Shown piece by piece: positions 1 through 10,133 of a stretch of DNA of 64,000 bases (the stretch's first letter is position 1; every line of letters starts with the position of its first letter). The position numbers were made by a program, and so were the translations under genes. The notes beneath the pieces are model-generated. The model was not told where the DNA came from and ran no database searches. It saw nothing but the letters and a program-made list of their open reading frames with translations. The DNA is from Trileptium ribeirensis. Taxonomy: Eukaryota > Nematoda > Enoplea > Enoplida > Thoracostomopsidae. The stretch is from assembly GCA_030248225.1 (NCBI GenBank), contig JASANE010024981.1, positions 62,001 through 126,000 of the forward strand, read 5' to 3'.

Positions 1-517
1 GAAAAAGTAAACAAAAATAGTAGAGGCCAAATATAAAAGCCATCTCGCAAAGAATCCCGTGTTGATTGCGTGTTCCACATATTGTACTGATTTAGCTAAA
101 ATAAACTTTTTACTTCGTGTTTTTCGGTGCCGAGTTCTTGAAACATGAGTGCTTAGCCATAGTCACGCAGCGCGCAAGACACAAAGCGCACTGAAAGAAC
201 GCGTGCCAATAACCGCTTTGCAACTAGCATTCTACTGGCGACACCTAGGACCACACAATTTTCGGTGACGAATCCCGATAGCCGATAAAATAATACTTCC
301 GCACCGAACCCCACCGCTTTAGAAAGAAGAATGAATAATAACAAATATCAGAAACTCGGAAATTAAAATTATAGTTTAAGTAGGTGAAATGCTAAACATT
401 ATCTGCTATTAAATTATATAGCTAATGTATGAACTACACGTTCTGTAGTTTTAATCTTCATTTAGACATCAGCGGTAGGAGATTGAAGACGAACGAATTT
501 GTAAAGCAGCCAACCGA
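1..517. other. Unannotated AT-rich DNA
   Basis: I see no gene, splice-flanked exon or recognisable repeat here. The only open frames are short and lack protein-like composition. The right edge runs into a tRNA-like repeat. Confidence 0.5.
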
Positions 518-519
518 AA

Positions 520-606
520 AAGTGAGGCTCGGGTAAGATTCGAACCGACGACCACCTGCCTTTGGATCCGCAAACAGGCGCTCTACCGACTGAGCTATCT
601 CCAACT
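520..606 (-). repeat. tRNA-derived SINE-like repeat, copy 1
   Basis: On the minus strand there is an A-box-like TAGCTCAGTCGG and a B-box-like GGTTCGAATC at normal tRNA spacing. The anticodon arm is abnormal: the stem CCTG/CAGG encloses a loop of well over 7 bases containing GCGGATCC, and no 7-bp acceptor stem closes. Two diverged relatives follow at 781-868 and 1503-1584, which fits a tRNA-headed SINE family better than a functional tRNA gene. An intron-bearing tRNA is the alternative. Confidence 0.6.
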
Positions 607-780
607 ACAATTATTAGCCGTCATATTAGACTATTTCGTCTTCCATTAAGGACTACCAATGGTCTTATTTTATATAACAATGTGTTGTTTACATGTAATA
701 TATTTTATTTTCCTAATAGAACTAGCAATAATCATTAATCGCTTGTTTGGATATTGGAGCTTTACAACTGTTGTGATGTC

Positions 781-868
781 GGTGACTGGGATAGTTCATT
801 TGGTATAGAGTGCCTGTGGATCCAAAAGCGGGAGGTCGTGGTTTCGAATCCCACCTCTACGCGACTTT
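781..868 (+). repeat. tRNA-derived SINE-like repeat, copy 2
   Basis: Plus-strand relative of the 520-606 repeat. It shares GATAG at the head, GCCTG, GGATCCAAAA, GGAGGTCGTGG and a B-box-like TTTCGAATCCCAC. The A box is degenerate (TAGTTCATTTGG). The anticodon-type loop is about 10 bases, again too long for a normal tRNA. It ends in GCGACTTTT, which would serve as a Pol III terminator. Confidence 0.6.
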
Positions 869-899
869 TCAGAGGTTGTTCTCATGTCCTTTTTGCTTC

Positions 900-1290
900 G
901 TTATTCAAATTAGGGGGCTGATGTTTGCAAATGCGCCCTGGCAAAAACCGCGTGTCCACGGTTTGTGCTGCTTGGAAAAATTATTGGCTCCCGCGGTTCA
1001 TCGCCTCTTGTCAATGTTTATTTCAACTCTGTAAAAATGCCCCCCTCAGGTTGTACTAAAATTCCGTACTGAATTTGCTTCAAAATGTGTTTTATCTCCA
1101 TCAAAAGCGTTTTGACGGTGTTTCTGACACGATTTTCAACTATTTCCATGGCAAAATGTACCCTGGAAAAATCGGACGCCCCTCTGATCGGACCCAGAGG
1201 GCATGGTTCATGCGCCCTGAAAAAAATTTCAGTGTATGGAGAGTCCAGCTCTTCAATAAGCTTCTATCGCTAGGCCCAAATGACAAACTT
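900..1290 (+). repeat. Diverged repeat shared with about 24390-24960
   Basis: Blocks such as GCGTTTTGACGGTGTTTCTG and the following GATTTT/CC(A)ATG context recur in altered form at 24390-24680 (there GCGTTTTGGCAGTGTTTCTG). A second shared block is a GCCCCTCT stretch followed by a CATG-rich segment and a run of A or T. The two regions look like old copies of one interspersed element. I could not define its ends and it encodes nothing recognisable. Confidence 0.4.
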
Positions 1291-1502
1291 TTCACTTAAC
1301 ATCATGCAACCATGCCTACCCCCTCTTAACTATGTCGCGTCTGCATATGTGGATTATTAATGGAAAAATATAATGAAATGGGTATATTATTATGTAAGAA
1401 ATATATAGTATATATGTATATAAATATAGGTTAGTGGTATTCGTTTGTGAAAGACGGATGGATATTGAATATAGGAGGTTTCTACCTGCAGTGATGTTGA
1501 GC

Positions 1503-1584
1503 AGGGATAGATGAAACGGTGTAGTGCCTGCATGCGGACGCAAAAGCGGGAGGTGGTAGGTTACAATCTCACCACTATCCGACT
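1503..1584 (+). repeat. tRNA-derived SINE-like repeat, copy 3
   Basis: Third and most decayed member of the family. It keeps GGGATAG, GTGCCTG, GCGGACGCAAAAGCGGG and a B-box-like GGTTACAATCTCACC. The A box is destroyed (TAGATGAAACGG). Stem CCTGC/GCGGG now encloses a 14-base loop. It ends in a CCGACTT tail like copy 2. Confidence 0.5.
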
Positions 1585-1789
1585 TACTGTGTTACTTTCT
1601 CCGCGTGATGTAATTTCCAAGCAAAGATTACATGTTCTGGCTGTTATTAGTGAAGTTAGTTATCGCTAGATGACATAGCTAATATCGTTGGTGGTTTTAG
1701 AGCCTAACGTGGCGTAATTTAATAGTTCACAATTTATTTTTGAGCTCACTGCGTTTTCCTTAATTGGATCTCATCACGGCGTCCAGGGA

Positions 1790-2520
1790 ATTATTGGTGT
1801 GTGGAAGATTTTGTAAATCAGGTTCGTTGACCATAAACCCTGAAAACCTCTGAAAATACTTGACATATTCGTGCTGGTCTCTATATAACCAAACTGCTGC
1901 ATTCAGTGTCTAGAAAATCTATATATAGACCATTCTGTATGAGCTGCACTCGATAAATAACTAAACAAATGAAAACAGAGTATATACATTTTGGAAATCA
2001 AGTTCGTCGGTTGTAAAACATTGAAGCCCACTGAAAAGGCATAATATAGTGAAATTGCACTGTAGGTAACAAAACCATTGTACGCATCTTGTTTGATAAC
2101 CTAGGAACTTGTAAGTTAAAAACACGCTGTAACTTGTCGAACTTTGAAAAATCTATATTTCCGGCCAAGCGTAGACGAACCAAATTTAGGCCCACAGTTT
2201 CCCGGGGAGTGGTATTACAAAAAGTGTGCTCAACAAAATTGTGTATATGTCTTGACGAACAGATTCTATATATACATTTTTTCGACTCGAAACCTTGTGT
2301 CGCTAGATATGGCCTGCGAAAAAGTGGTATATACATGTATGGCCAGATTTGACAAAGTGCATTTAAAAACAGATTTTTTGCCATTTTGACCCGGAAGACG
2401 GGTTTGGCGTTGTTCGCGTTCAACTGTTGAGCACACCGTCATCACTGTTGCTATCTAACAAAATTATAGAAATCCATCCATTTGAAGATCTGTTATGAGT
2501 GACAGCGACAGACGAACATT
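1790..2520. repeat. Interspersed repeat family C, copy 1
   Basis: This segment shares ordered blocks with about 25300-25900 and 51790-52180: ACCATTGTA, TTTGAAAAATC(G/T)ATAT, a GGCCCA block, TGGT(A/T)(T/C)(T/C)ACAAAAA, GTTCGCGTTCAACT and TGAGTGACAGCGACAGAC (or close variants). No coding content is recognisable. The order is conserved but identity is modest, so these are old copies. Confidence 0.5.
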
Positions 2521-2603
2521 TGTTGCGAGTGTCCTGCCTAGCGTCTTCAGTTGTAACTGCCCACTCAGTTCAAGTATTTGTTTTTCACTTACCTACCCGG
2601 CTA

Positions 2604-2883
2604 CAGGCCTGTCCACAGCCCTCCGAAAAGTGCGGGAATGTTCATTCTCGGGAGGAATTTCAAAGTGACGGGGGTTGGGGTGGAAATAAATTTTGGTTAA
2701 AAATACTAAATATTTCCATATTTTCATGTAGTTTTACTGCCGTGTATGTATTTTCAAGCTATAAAACGACGTTTTAGCATTATTAATAGTGGTAAATAAT
2801 GCTTAAAACAATTTGCAAACAATAAACATAAATTTTCAGACATAAAAAATTTCGGATATAGTTTAACATGGGGGTTTCGGCCG
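2604..2883 (+). mobile_element. MITE family 1, truncated copy
   Basis: It begins with CAGGCCTGTCCACAGCCCTC, the left end of the CTGGCCTGTCCACAG family, and continues with the shared interior (AAATATTTCCATATTTTCATG; TTTTAGCATTAT; ATAAATTTTCAGACATAAAA). It stops at GTTTCGGCCG and the G-rich right end is missing. Full copies are at 17248-17637 and 31343-31721. Confidence 0.8.
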
Positions 2884-4160
2884 ATATAAATAATATACAG
2901 TACTGAATTCGTCGATACTTCTCGGGCCACTATTGTCGCTCGCACTGGAAGATATCTTAAAAAGCATTTAAAGATCGAAACTTACGTTAACTTTCATAGT
3001 TTACTATAAAACAGAGCTCGACATGCTTAGATAAAACATTTCTATGATTGTGAACCATTTTCGAACATAATTCCTGCGCCGCTCCATTTTGATAACATCC
3101 GGTTTCATATTTTTATTCCAAATACATGTAAATAAATGCTGTTAACCAGTATCTGAAATTTGCACAACTTGTACAATTTCTATTCGGAATTATTGTATTA
3201 AGCGCGATTTTCAGTCAAGAGTCTTAAAATTTTCCAAACTGCACTGTATATACGAACGCCTGTTTCGCATTCCATACAGTGTATTCTGCGCAAACAATAG
3301 CTACTGTTTGTTTCAGCCAAAGCTAGTAATAAAAGAGTTTTAAGACACTATATTGCTATATAATGTGCATGAATTTTCAAGTAATAAATGCATGTATAAT
3401 CATTATGTATCAGCGTTGATTATAGTAGATAATACGAGTCGTTTAAAATGTAGGTATTCTGAACAGAGAGTGCCTATTTGTTAACAAAATAGGCCGGTGT
3501 TAATGGCTTACCGGCTGAGGCGGATTCGTGTAGGCTCATGCTCTATCGCCAGCCATGATATAATAAAGTAAGTTGAATGTTGTTCATCTTGAACGACATT
3601 GGGTTAATAATTGTGCGTTTTATATGAGTGCTAATTGCCAATGTCTGTCTTTGTGTGCCGTTATTATTGGTTATTCAGTAATATCTTGTCGACAAATTTT
3701 TAGATTCTGTTATATTTTTAGTTTAGATTTTCTTATAATCTTTAAAATATGACTGAATATGTTCGTGTCCAGTCCTGCCTACGGAAAGTAGTAAATGCAG
3801 GAACCTATTCAGTATTGCTGGGACTAAGGCCATGAAGACGGCTCTTACCTATACTGTAGCATACCATGTCGTTTGCGGTGGTATATTTTCACCTAAAATT
3901 GGTTCCTAATAGTTCATAAATATTCTAAAAAGCATTTCAGTTACCCATGGTATAGCTAAACAAATACATAAAAATGCTATTTGTGTGCACTGGAGCATTA
4001 CAAATCTTCGTGTTTTCCACTTTTTGGTCGGCAGAAGGTCTCTTGTTCAGTGGTGCATCCGGGGTTTCACGGTGTCGGTTTTCCCGCCGCATACACCTCC
4101 TCCTCTGAGGCGCCGCACGCACCCTTCAGAGGCGCGCCCAACGCGCGCTTAAAATTTCAG
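2884..4160. other. Unannotated stretch
   Basis: No protein-like open frame, RNA gene or inverted-repeat element was recognised here. The DNA is AT-rich and ends at the 3' side of the minus-strand LINE. Confidence 0.4.
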
Positions 4161-4360
4161 GAATAATAGAAAAGATTTAGAGCGAGTGAGTTTATTATTA
4201 TGGAACATCCGTACCTGATCCGCCATTGCCACTGGATTGTAATATTTTCGTACTGTTGTTTGCACAAAGCAATGGCAAGCCGAATTTCTTCGGCTGCGTA
4301 CTGTGATTTCGGAGCATTTCGATCTGCAAGGAGACACAAAACAACAACGCAGAAAAGTAT

Positions 4361-7348
4361 CTATAACTCTGGCAGTGTTTGAGACGTATGCAACAATCTT
4401 TTGAATGTTTTGAGGTTAGGGGCGAAGACAATGTCGGGGGATAGCCCATTCCATGCATCAACCGCGCGATAGGCAAATGAGTAACGAGCACAATTTAACC
4501 GGGGAGAGAACCGGCTAGACAGCTTGAGTAAATGGCCGCGAAGACGATCGTCGTGGTTGATAGTAAAGAAACGCGTAAGTGGGAGACCAACCAAGCCATG
4601 TGCCATTCGGTACATCATTATGAGGTCGTCCCGTAGACGCCTAGTTGCTAGTGTTTGTAGTTGTAGTCGTTGAAGACGTGCCTTGTACGGTAGTTGCGAT
4701 ATTTCGGGTACAAGTTTTGTAGACCGTCTCTGCACGTCTTCTAACATTTTGATGTCCCGGGTATAATGAGGACACCAGCAGGAACTAGCATACTCAAGTC
4801 TGGATCTGATTAAAGATTTGTATATTGGGATGAATGTAGCATGCGTCAGGTGCGCAAAATGTCGGCGCAGTAACGCTATTATTTGATTACATTTCGCCGC
4901 AATTTCCGAACAATGTGTAGAGGATCGAAGATTAGACATCACCCAAACTCCTAAGTCCTTTTGGCAGTCGACATTTGGAATGTCAATACCATTCATTTGA
5001 TACCCGTACAGCGGGTTAGATGAACCAGTATGTAGACACGAACATTTGCTAATGTTAAACTGTACCAGGGAATCACGTGACCACTGCATAACGCCTTCTA
5101 AGTCATTAATCATGTCAGCTATGGCTAACTCAGGCTTTGATTTAGGGATTCTTCTGCACAACTTAGTGTCGTATGCAAATTTATACAAACGCCCAGATAC
5201 GTAATTGTCAAAGTCATTTATGTAAAACAGGAACAAAACAGGCCCCAAGACAGAGCCTTGGGGCACACCGCTGGTAATATCCGTCCAGTTACTGCAGCAT
5301 CCATTAACTACTACCGATTGCTTACGATTTAATAAAAATGAGCGAATCCACGAGAGTAATGGGTTCACTACGCCGTACATTTCGAGTTTATGGAGAAGGC
5401 GATCAAATGGTACGCGATCGAAGGCTTTTCTTAGGTCGAGGTGAACAACGTCGACGCTGTCTCCACCATTGGCTATCTCAGTCAACCAGTCCATATAATC
5501 AAGTAACTGGAGTTCAGTAGATCGATTTCGGAGGAAGCCAAATTGCGAATGCTGGAACAAACCATTTTCAACACCATGGGCCATAAGCTTTTTAGCAACA
5601 ATTTTCTCCATGATTTTGCTTACAGCAGAAGTCAAGCTGATAGGACGATAATTGTCCATGACATGCCGCGATCCCTTGCCTTTGTAGATTGCGGCAACAT
5701 GTGCTTTGCGCCACTCTGTTGGTGTGACACCGGCTATCATACAGGACGAAAAGAGCGAAGCTAAAATGGGCGACAGCACGTCAACACATTCAATCAAAAG
5801 TTGATTGCTGATGTGATCGGGTCCTGGTGCAGCTCGAGGCTTAGACGCTAAAATTGCCTGTTTGACAGAATCGGCACTGAAGTCAACAATGGAGAGACGG
5901 GCTTCCGTAGCAAATACAATTTCGGTAAGTATATCATTAGAACTTGGTTGAAATACTGATACGAAGAAAGAGCTAAAAAGCTTAGCAACGTCAGAGTCAG
6001 AAAGCGTATAGCTGCAATCGGGGAGACGAAGGGGACCGATTGACTTAGCTCCATTATTTTGACAGCTGCGCACGTAAGCCCAAAAGGATTTAGAATCCGA
6101 GCCTATATTAGACGCAAGCTTTCTTTCGAAAGACTTTCGGGAGCGGAAAGTTTCACGATGAACTAAATCACACGATGCCCTATACCGGACAAAATTTGCT
6201 TGCGATGGATTTCGCTGATATCTACGGTGAGCAGTAGCTTGGGCTGATAGAGCACGAACAGCTTGACCATCCGCCCAGGGTGGCTTTGATTTTTGACGTC
6301 GACGGGAACATATCAGGATGTGATCGACAATTTGCTGTTTGATAACTGTGAGCATCCCGTTCCACGCTTCATCTGGATCGGTGGTATCTACATTACGTAA
6401 CTGATTGGATATACACCGTTTCATCGCTCGCCAGTTTGCATGTCGATAGTCATGACTTAGTTTTGGATGGTTGCTTATAGGATTAAGGTAACAAAAAATA
6501 TTGAAGGTGACGACCGAATGATCACTTCTTCTGATTCCGGCTTCTACATTAACATTGTCTATAAGATCATCGTCATCAGTAAAAACCAAGTCTAACACAC
6601 TGTTTCCGCGAGTGGGCTGAAGAACGAGTTGCAAAAGGCCGGCACTAGCAATACTATCCATAAATTCATCACACGCTGGGGGCCAAACCCGAGCAGACCA
6701 GTCAATTTGCCGCATATTAAAGTCGCCAGCCATTACTACAGAATCGTAGTTATGGTCTACTAAGCGCCGAATGATGTCATATAAAGCTTTGTTTTGTTCT
6801 ATAGTATTTGAGTCAGATCGATATACGCAGGATACGAGAATTGCCTTGTTTTCGGCGGTAGGAATTGAGCAGAACACAATGTCCTCGTAACCCACATTGT
6901 CGAAATTTTGGGCCGGAGTAGGATTTAGATGTTTAGCAACATAAATGATTACCCCACCACCACGTTTTTCAGTTCTATTAGATTGAAATGAAATATAGCC
7001 TGGGAGATAAAGTTCATTTACATCAGTTTTAGATGTTACCCACGTCTCACACAACATTAATATTTCTGGATAGCGCCGATGGTGAAGTGAAAGCCTAAGC
7101 AAATGTTTGTTCATCAAACTACGGCAACTACAGATAAATGCGCGAAGAATATGTGATTTACATTCAAAGTTAACGTTAGCATTATAGCACACGCCTTCAG
7201 CCGGCCCATAAAACTGTTTACCACTATCACTATTTCCATTAATTTCATCGTCTATAGAAGAAACGGATATATATACTAGTTGTGCCAACATAATTGCTAT
7301 CAAGAAGAATTTTGAGCGGTCGGTCCTTACCAGCCTTGATTTTTCCAA
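4361..7348 (-). CDS. LINE A ORF2: endonuclease-reverse transcriptase with a defective RT box
   Basis: An uninterrupted 995-residue frame. The N-terminal third is an APE-type endonuclease: LCETWV carries the catalytic Glu, then RGGGVIIYV, VMAGDFNMRQIDW, VLDLVFT and the C-terminal SDHSVV. The reverse transcriptase follows: YRPISLTS, QFGFLRNRST, motif A LDLRKAFD, motif B SGVPQGSVLGP, then FAYDTKL where FADDTKL is expected. The C terminus has the usual thumb and tail (RSRLEYASSCWCPH, WNGLSPDIV). The codon for the first Asp of motif C is at 5171-5173 and reads TAC instead of GAC, so catalysis is expected to be lost. The true start may be internal to 7348, because the frame overlaps the end of ORF1. 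Role: target-primed reverse transcription of its own RNA. Confidence 0.93.
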   Translation of the reverse strand: MEKSRLVRTDRSKFFLIAIMLAQLVYISVSSIDDEINGNSDSGKQFYGPAEGVCYNANVNFECKSHILRAFICSCRSLMNKHLLRLSLHHRRYPEILMLCETWVTSKTDVNELYLPGYISFQSNRTEKRGGGVIIYVAKHLNPTPAQNFDNVGYEDIVFCSIPTAENKAILVSCVYRSDSNTIEQNKALYDIIRRLVDHNYDSVVMAGDFNMRQIDWSARVWPPACDEFMDSIASAGLLQLVLQPTRGNSVLDLVFTDDDDLIDNVNVEAGIRRSDHSVVTFNIFCYLNPISNHPKLSHDYRHANWRAMKRCISNQLRNVDTTDPDEAWNGMLTVIKQQIVDHILICSRRRQKSKPPWADGQAVRALSAQATAHRRYQRNPSQANFVRYRASCDLVHRETFRSRKSFERKLASNIGSDSKSFWAYVRSCQNNGAKSIGPLRLPDCSYTLSDSDVAKLFSSFFVSVFQPSSNDILTEIVFATEARLSIVDFSADSVKQAILASKPRAAPGPDHISNQLLIECVDVLSPILASLFSSCMIAGVTPTEWRKAHVAAIYKGKGSRHVMDNYRPISLTSAVSKIMEKIVAKKLMAHGVENGLFQHSQFGFLRNRSTELQLLDYMDWLTEIANGGDSVDVVHLDLRKAFDRVPFDRLLHKLEMYGVVNPLLSWIRSFLLNRKQSVVVNGCCSNWTDITSGVPQGSVLGPVLFLFYINDFDNYVSGRLYKFAYDTKLCRRIPKSKPELAIADMINDLEGVMQWSRDSLVQFNISKCSCLHTGSSNPLYGYQMNGIDIPNVDCQKDLGVWVMSNLRSSTHCSEIAAKCNQIIALLRRHFAHLTHATFIPIYKSLIRSRLEYASSCWCPHYTRDIKMLEDVQRRSTKLVPEISQLPYKARLQRLQLQTLATRRLRDDLIMMYRMAHGLVGLPLTRFFTINHDDRLRGHLLKLSSRFSPRLNCARYSFAYRAVDAWNGLSPDIVFAPNLKTFKRLLHTSQTLPEL

Positions 7349-7889
7349 ATCGAAATATTAATTTAATATCTGCAGTGTCGGAAACAGCTAAATCTTTGAA
7401 CAAATTAGCTACTTTTTCAGTGTCTGTTTGTCCCCGATTCAGAGCAGTTTCTTGGTTTTCAGGCAAACCGAACAAAATTACGTTACAACAGCGGCGATTT
7501 ATATCTTGCATTTCGGAAACAGCTAATTTAACGATATTATCAGCATAACTTGGCGATGCTATGCCAGTTTCAAGTGCTGTTGCTCGCTTATCAATATCCG
7601 CAACTTTAACATTTAGCTCAGATACATTAACTAGCAAATTTCCGCCAACCTCTTTGCAATAATAACAAAACCAACAAACAGACCCTTGAATTTTTTGCAT
7701 TTCTTTGTGCAGCGTATGGGAAACATCAGATCATTTTAGATGGTATGATTTTTTGCAGCATCCACAGACCACAGATGTATCACCATCATTGATGGGTCGG
7801 AGGCAATTCGGATGAGGACAAAGCAATGTAGTTTGCAGTGATAAATCAGTTGTAGTCGACCGAGTATGTCGATTAGAGCCAGTTTGCAT
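7245..7889 (-). pseudogene. LINE A ORF1 with PHD-like finger, one in-frame stop
   Basis: Read on the minus strand from the ATG at 7889, the frame has CPHPNCLRP, then VVCGCCKKSYHLK, then TGA at 7731-7733, and continues in the same frame through GSVCWFCYYC. Together these give C-x4-C, C-x2-C, H and a final C-x2-C, a PHD-type zinc finger. The stop lies where the next zinc-binding Cys is expected, a one-base change from TGC or TGT. A coiled-coil-like stretch follows (VSELNVKVADIDKRATALET), then NVILFGLPEN and DRPLKILL, typical of CR1/L2-group ORF1 proteins that bind element RNA. The end overlaps ORF2 in another frame. Confidence 0.75.
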
Positions 7890-8005
7890 TTCGATAACAA
7901 GATTAGCAAGAACGTATACGTTCAATAAAATATATACTCCGATTGCATATATATTATGGTAAACTGAATAAAGAATAAATTGCATATATATTATAGTAAA
8001 CATTG

Positions 8006-9395
8006 AGGAGTTTGAGTAATTTTTTGGTTACTTCTCTGATCTACCCCGCATAGACCATCTAGCCCCTCAGCCAACGAACGTGGATTCCCCTATGCATGTT
8101 CTATTGGGATCCGGCCCAAGCATCCTCTAGATCCGCCCTTGCCGCAATGGTAACGGTGCCGTCCACGCTATCGATGACTTTCGAACGTATATATACGTGG
8201 TATTTCATTTACCTAAGTACAATTCAGAGATGGAAGCTTTAGTCATCCGTCCAGATTTGAGCGTGCGAACTTGCGTTATATAATCTCCGCCCTGCCAACG
8301 GGTGCCCTACAGCTCCAACCCGGAAATACCTAGGGTAGATTTATGTCGTAAAACAACAAAAACTAATTACAGTTATTGTGACTTACCAAATGTTCGATAC
8401 GATGGATGTATTCGTTCTGAATGCGATTGGTTTCAAACCGTTACCACACAACGATCCGGTTGCACACAGTCTGGATGCTATCGTCAGACTCTGGGTGATC
8501 ACAGCTGTATTCCAATAGTGACAAGCAAGGAATACTAATGTCGTGTAGACAAACTCTCCGTGAGATAACGATGGCTACTGTAGAGATGTGGGTCGATTGC
8601 CGTTCGGCACGGTAGAGCTCAACGTTACAAAGTTTTGTCGACCGTTCGTATAAATGAATGGTTCCAACACGATATTGTATGTAAATGGGGAAAGTTGGAT
8701 GAGCTGGTATAGGTTGATGGCTACGATAAATGTGTCCGGTTGATCAAGGATCGGCTTTGAATCGAGGATACATTGTATATTATAACATACAGAAACACGG
8801 TTTGAAGGGTGAAGGGACGTCTTCCAAGCACAAAATATCCACGCTTGGGCGCCCTTCGGATCCTTTGACGGCATTGATCGCCTTTTTCTTCACATCGGCG
8901 CTACAATACAAAGAACAAAAAACGATACACCGGTCTTATCGCAGATGATATTCTGCGACTTTTCTGGCGCGGAAATGATCGCCCGTTGCATCATAGTCGC
9001 CGAATTTGTTGCCGAATAATGTTCGTGCTTCGGATCCGTTACTATCTCATATTTTCTACTGCTGCGGATACAACCGTACAGCTGTTGGTGTTGTCTTCTA
9101 GGACCAAATCATTCAGTTGAGTTGTGCGAAAGTTGATATCCACAATAGTGAAAGCCACATCGTCTTCCTCAAGTCTGTAGAAAGGTTCGTCGTCATCAGG
9201 AACAATTTGCTGGTCTCTGACGTTATGAGGAGAGTCGTATCCAATATTCCGATCCAGATCCAGGCGAAATGCTGAATGGGTTAGTATTCTGAACATCTAT
9301 TGTGGTGGTCACCATTGAATGGTACATGGGGGTATTTGTAGGGTGTTCCATAGGTTTTTGTAAATCAATATCCGAAAACACACCAACCGCATCCG
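8006..9395. other. Unannotated stretch between LINE A and the BEL/Pao remnant
   Basis: No recognised family. Two open frames of 99 and 84 residues on the minus strand (8575-8874 and 9042-9296) have ordinary composition but no motif I know. They could be decayed flanks of the retroelement to the right. GATATTCTGCGAC occurs both near 8945 and near 9784, hinting at a duplicated segment. Confidence 0.35.
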
Positions 9396-9800
9396 TCACG
9401 GGCCAGGACGTAACATGCTATTTGAGCAAGTGGGGCCATTCCACCACAACACAGAACCAATAGTCTGTGTACCAGTTGTTACGATATCCGCAGGATTATC
9501 TTTCCTGATTATGTGTCGAAACTCGAAATTTGTTAAAGTTCGTATAACTGTATTGTTAGCGAACACCGGTTGTGGCTTATTACTTTGAATCCATCCCAAC
9601 GCACAGATCGAATCACTCATCAAGAAGGCTTTCATCGACTGATATGGCAATGCTCGGCGAACAAATTCGGTTGCTTTGGCGGCAACCGTCAGAGCAAGTA
9701 GTTCCAGGCGAGGAAGTGAGATTGGTTCGGAAAATTTCTGCGTCCACGCTGCGGCCGCTGCTGATCCTACTCTACTCAGTGCATGATATTCTGCGACAAT
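9396..9800 (-). pseudogene. BEL/Pao retrotransposon remnant: RNase H region
   Basis: The minus strand reads EYHALSRVGSAAAAAW, then SLPRLELLALTVAAKA, then MSDSICALGWIQS, DNPADIV and LWWNGPT. This order (PRLELLA, SDS-x-x-AL-x-WI, DNPAD, LWW-x-GP) is the signature of the RNase H part of BEL/Pao polyproteins. Usually an Arg follows in the DNPADxxTRG motif; here it is TTG. No protease, main reverse transcriptase, integrase or LTRs were found, so this is an isolated fragment. Confidence 0.75.
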
Positions 9801-9809
9801 TTCCCCAGT

Positions 9810-10133
9810 TTAGCTGCGGAAAGCGTGCTCCCAATTGGGGTTTTATAATTGCTTTTTACTGTATTTTTCAGGCTATGTATTTTGCATATTTATTATTTAC
9901 CAATTGAAAATCAAAATGCGTATTGGTTTTACTTGGGTTTTGTCTTGAATAGTTCGAAGTAAAACATCAATATAATTTTCTTATTTTTGACGGAACGAAC
10001 ATTTTTGATGTCACCTCAAAATACCACGAAATTTTGAAGGTTGATTTGTTGGTATTGCCGAAATCTGCTGGCGAGCTAGAAAGTCCTGGGGTTCCCTGTC
10101 CCCCTCTGTGGAGAGGCCACAGATGTATATATA
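9810..10133 (+). mobile_element. MITE family 2, partial copy
   Basis: It ends in CTGTGGAGAGGCCA. Its middle (TTGGGGTTTTATAATTGCTTT, then an AT-rich body, then a C-rich stretch before the terminus) parallels 32690-32986. The left terminal repeat was not found. The terminal sequence resembles that of MITE family 1 (CTGTGGACAGGCCAG), suggesting related transposases. Confidence 0.45.

Larger units (their letters stand above)
4160..8005 (-). mobile_element. LINE A: near full-length APE-type non-LTR retrotransposon
   Basis: A minus-strand element with two overlapping open frames in the order ORF1 then ORF2 (endonuclease plus reverse transcriptase), the CR1/Jockey-group layout. A short 3' tail (about 4190-4360) follows ORF2 and reads AATAATAAAC near its end. 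The 5' side has two direct repeats of a 22-bp motif containing GCATATATATTAT at about 7943-8002. I could not identify target-site duplications, so both ends are approximate. It lies upstream of the first TCF19-like exon found and on the opposite strand. Confidence 0.85.

Noticed and set aside
520..606. Functional tRNA gene
   Set aside because: The A and B boxes are good, but no acceptor stem closes and the anticodon loop is far too long; two decayed relatives nearby point to a SINE-like family.
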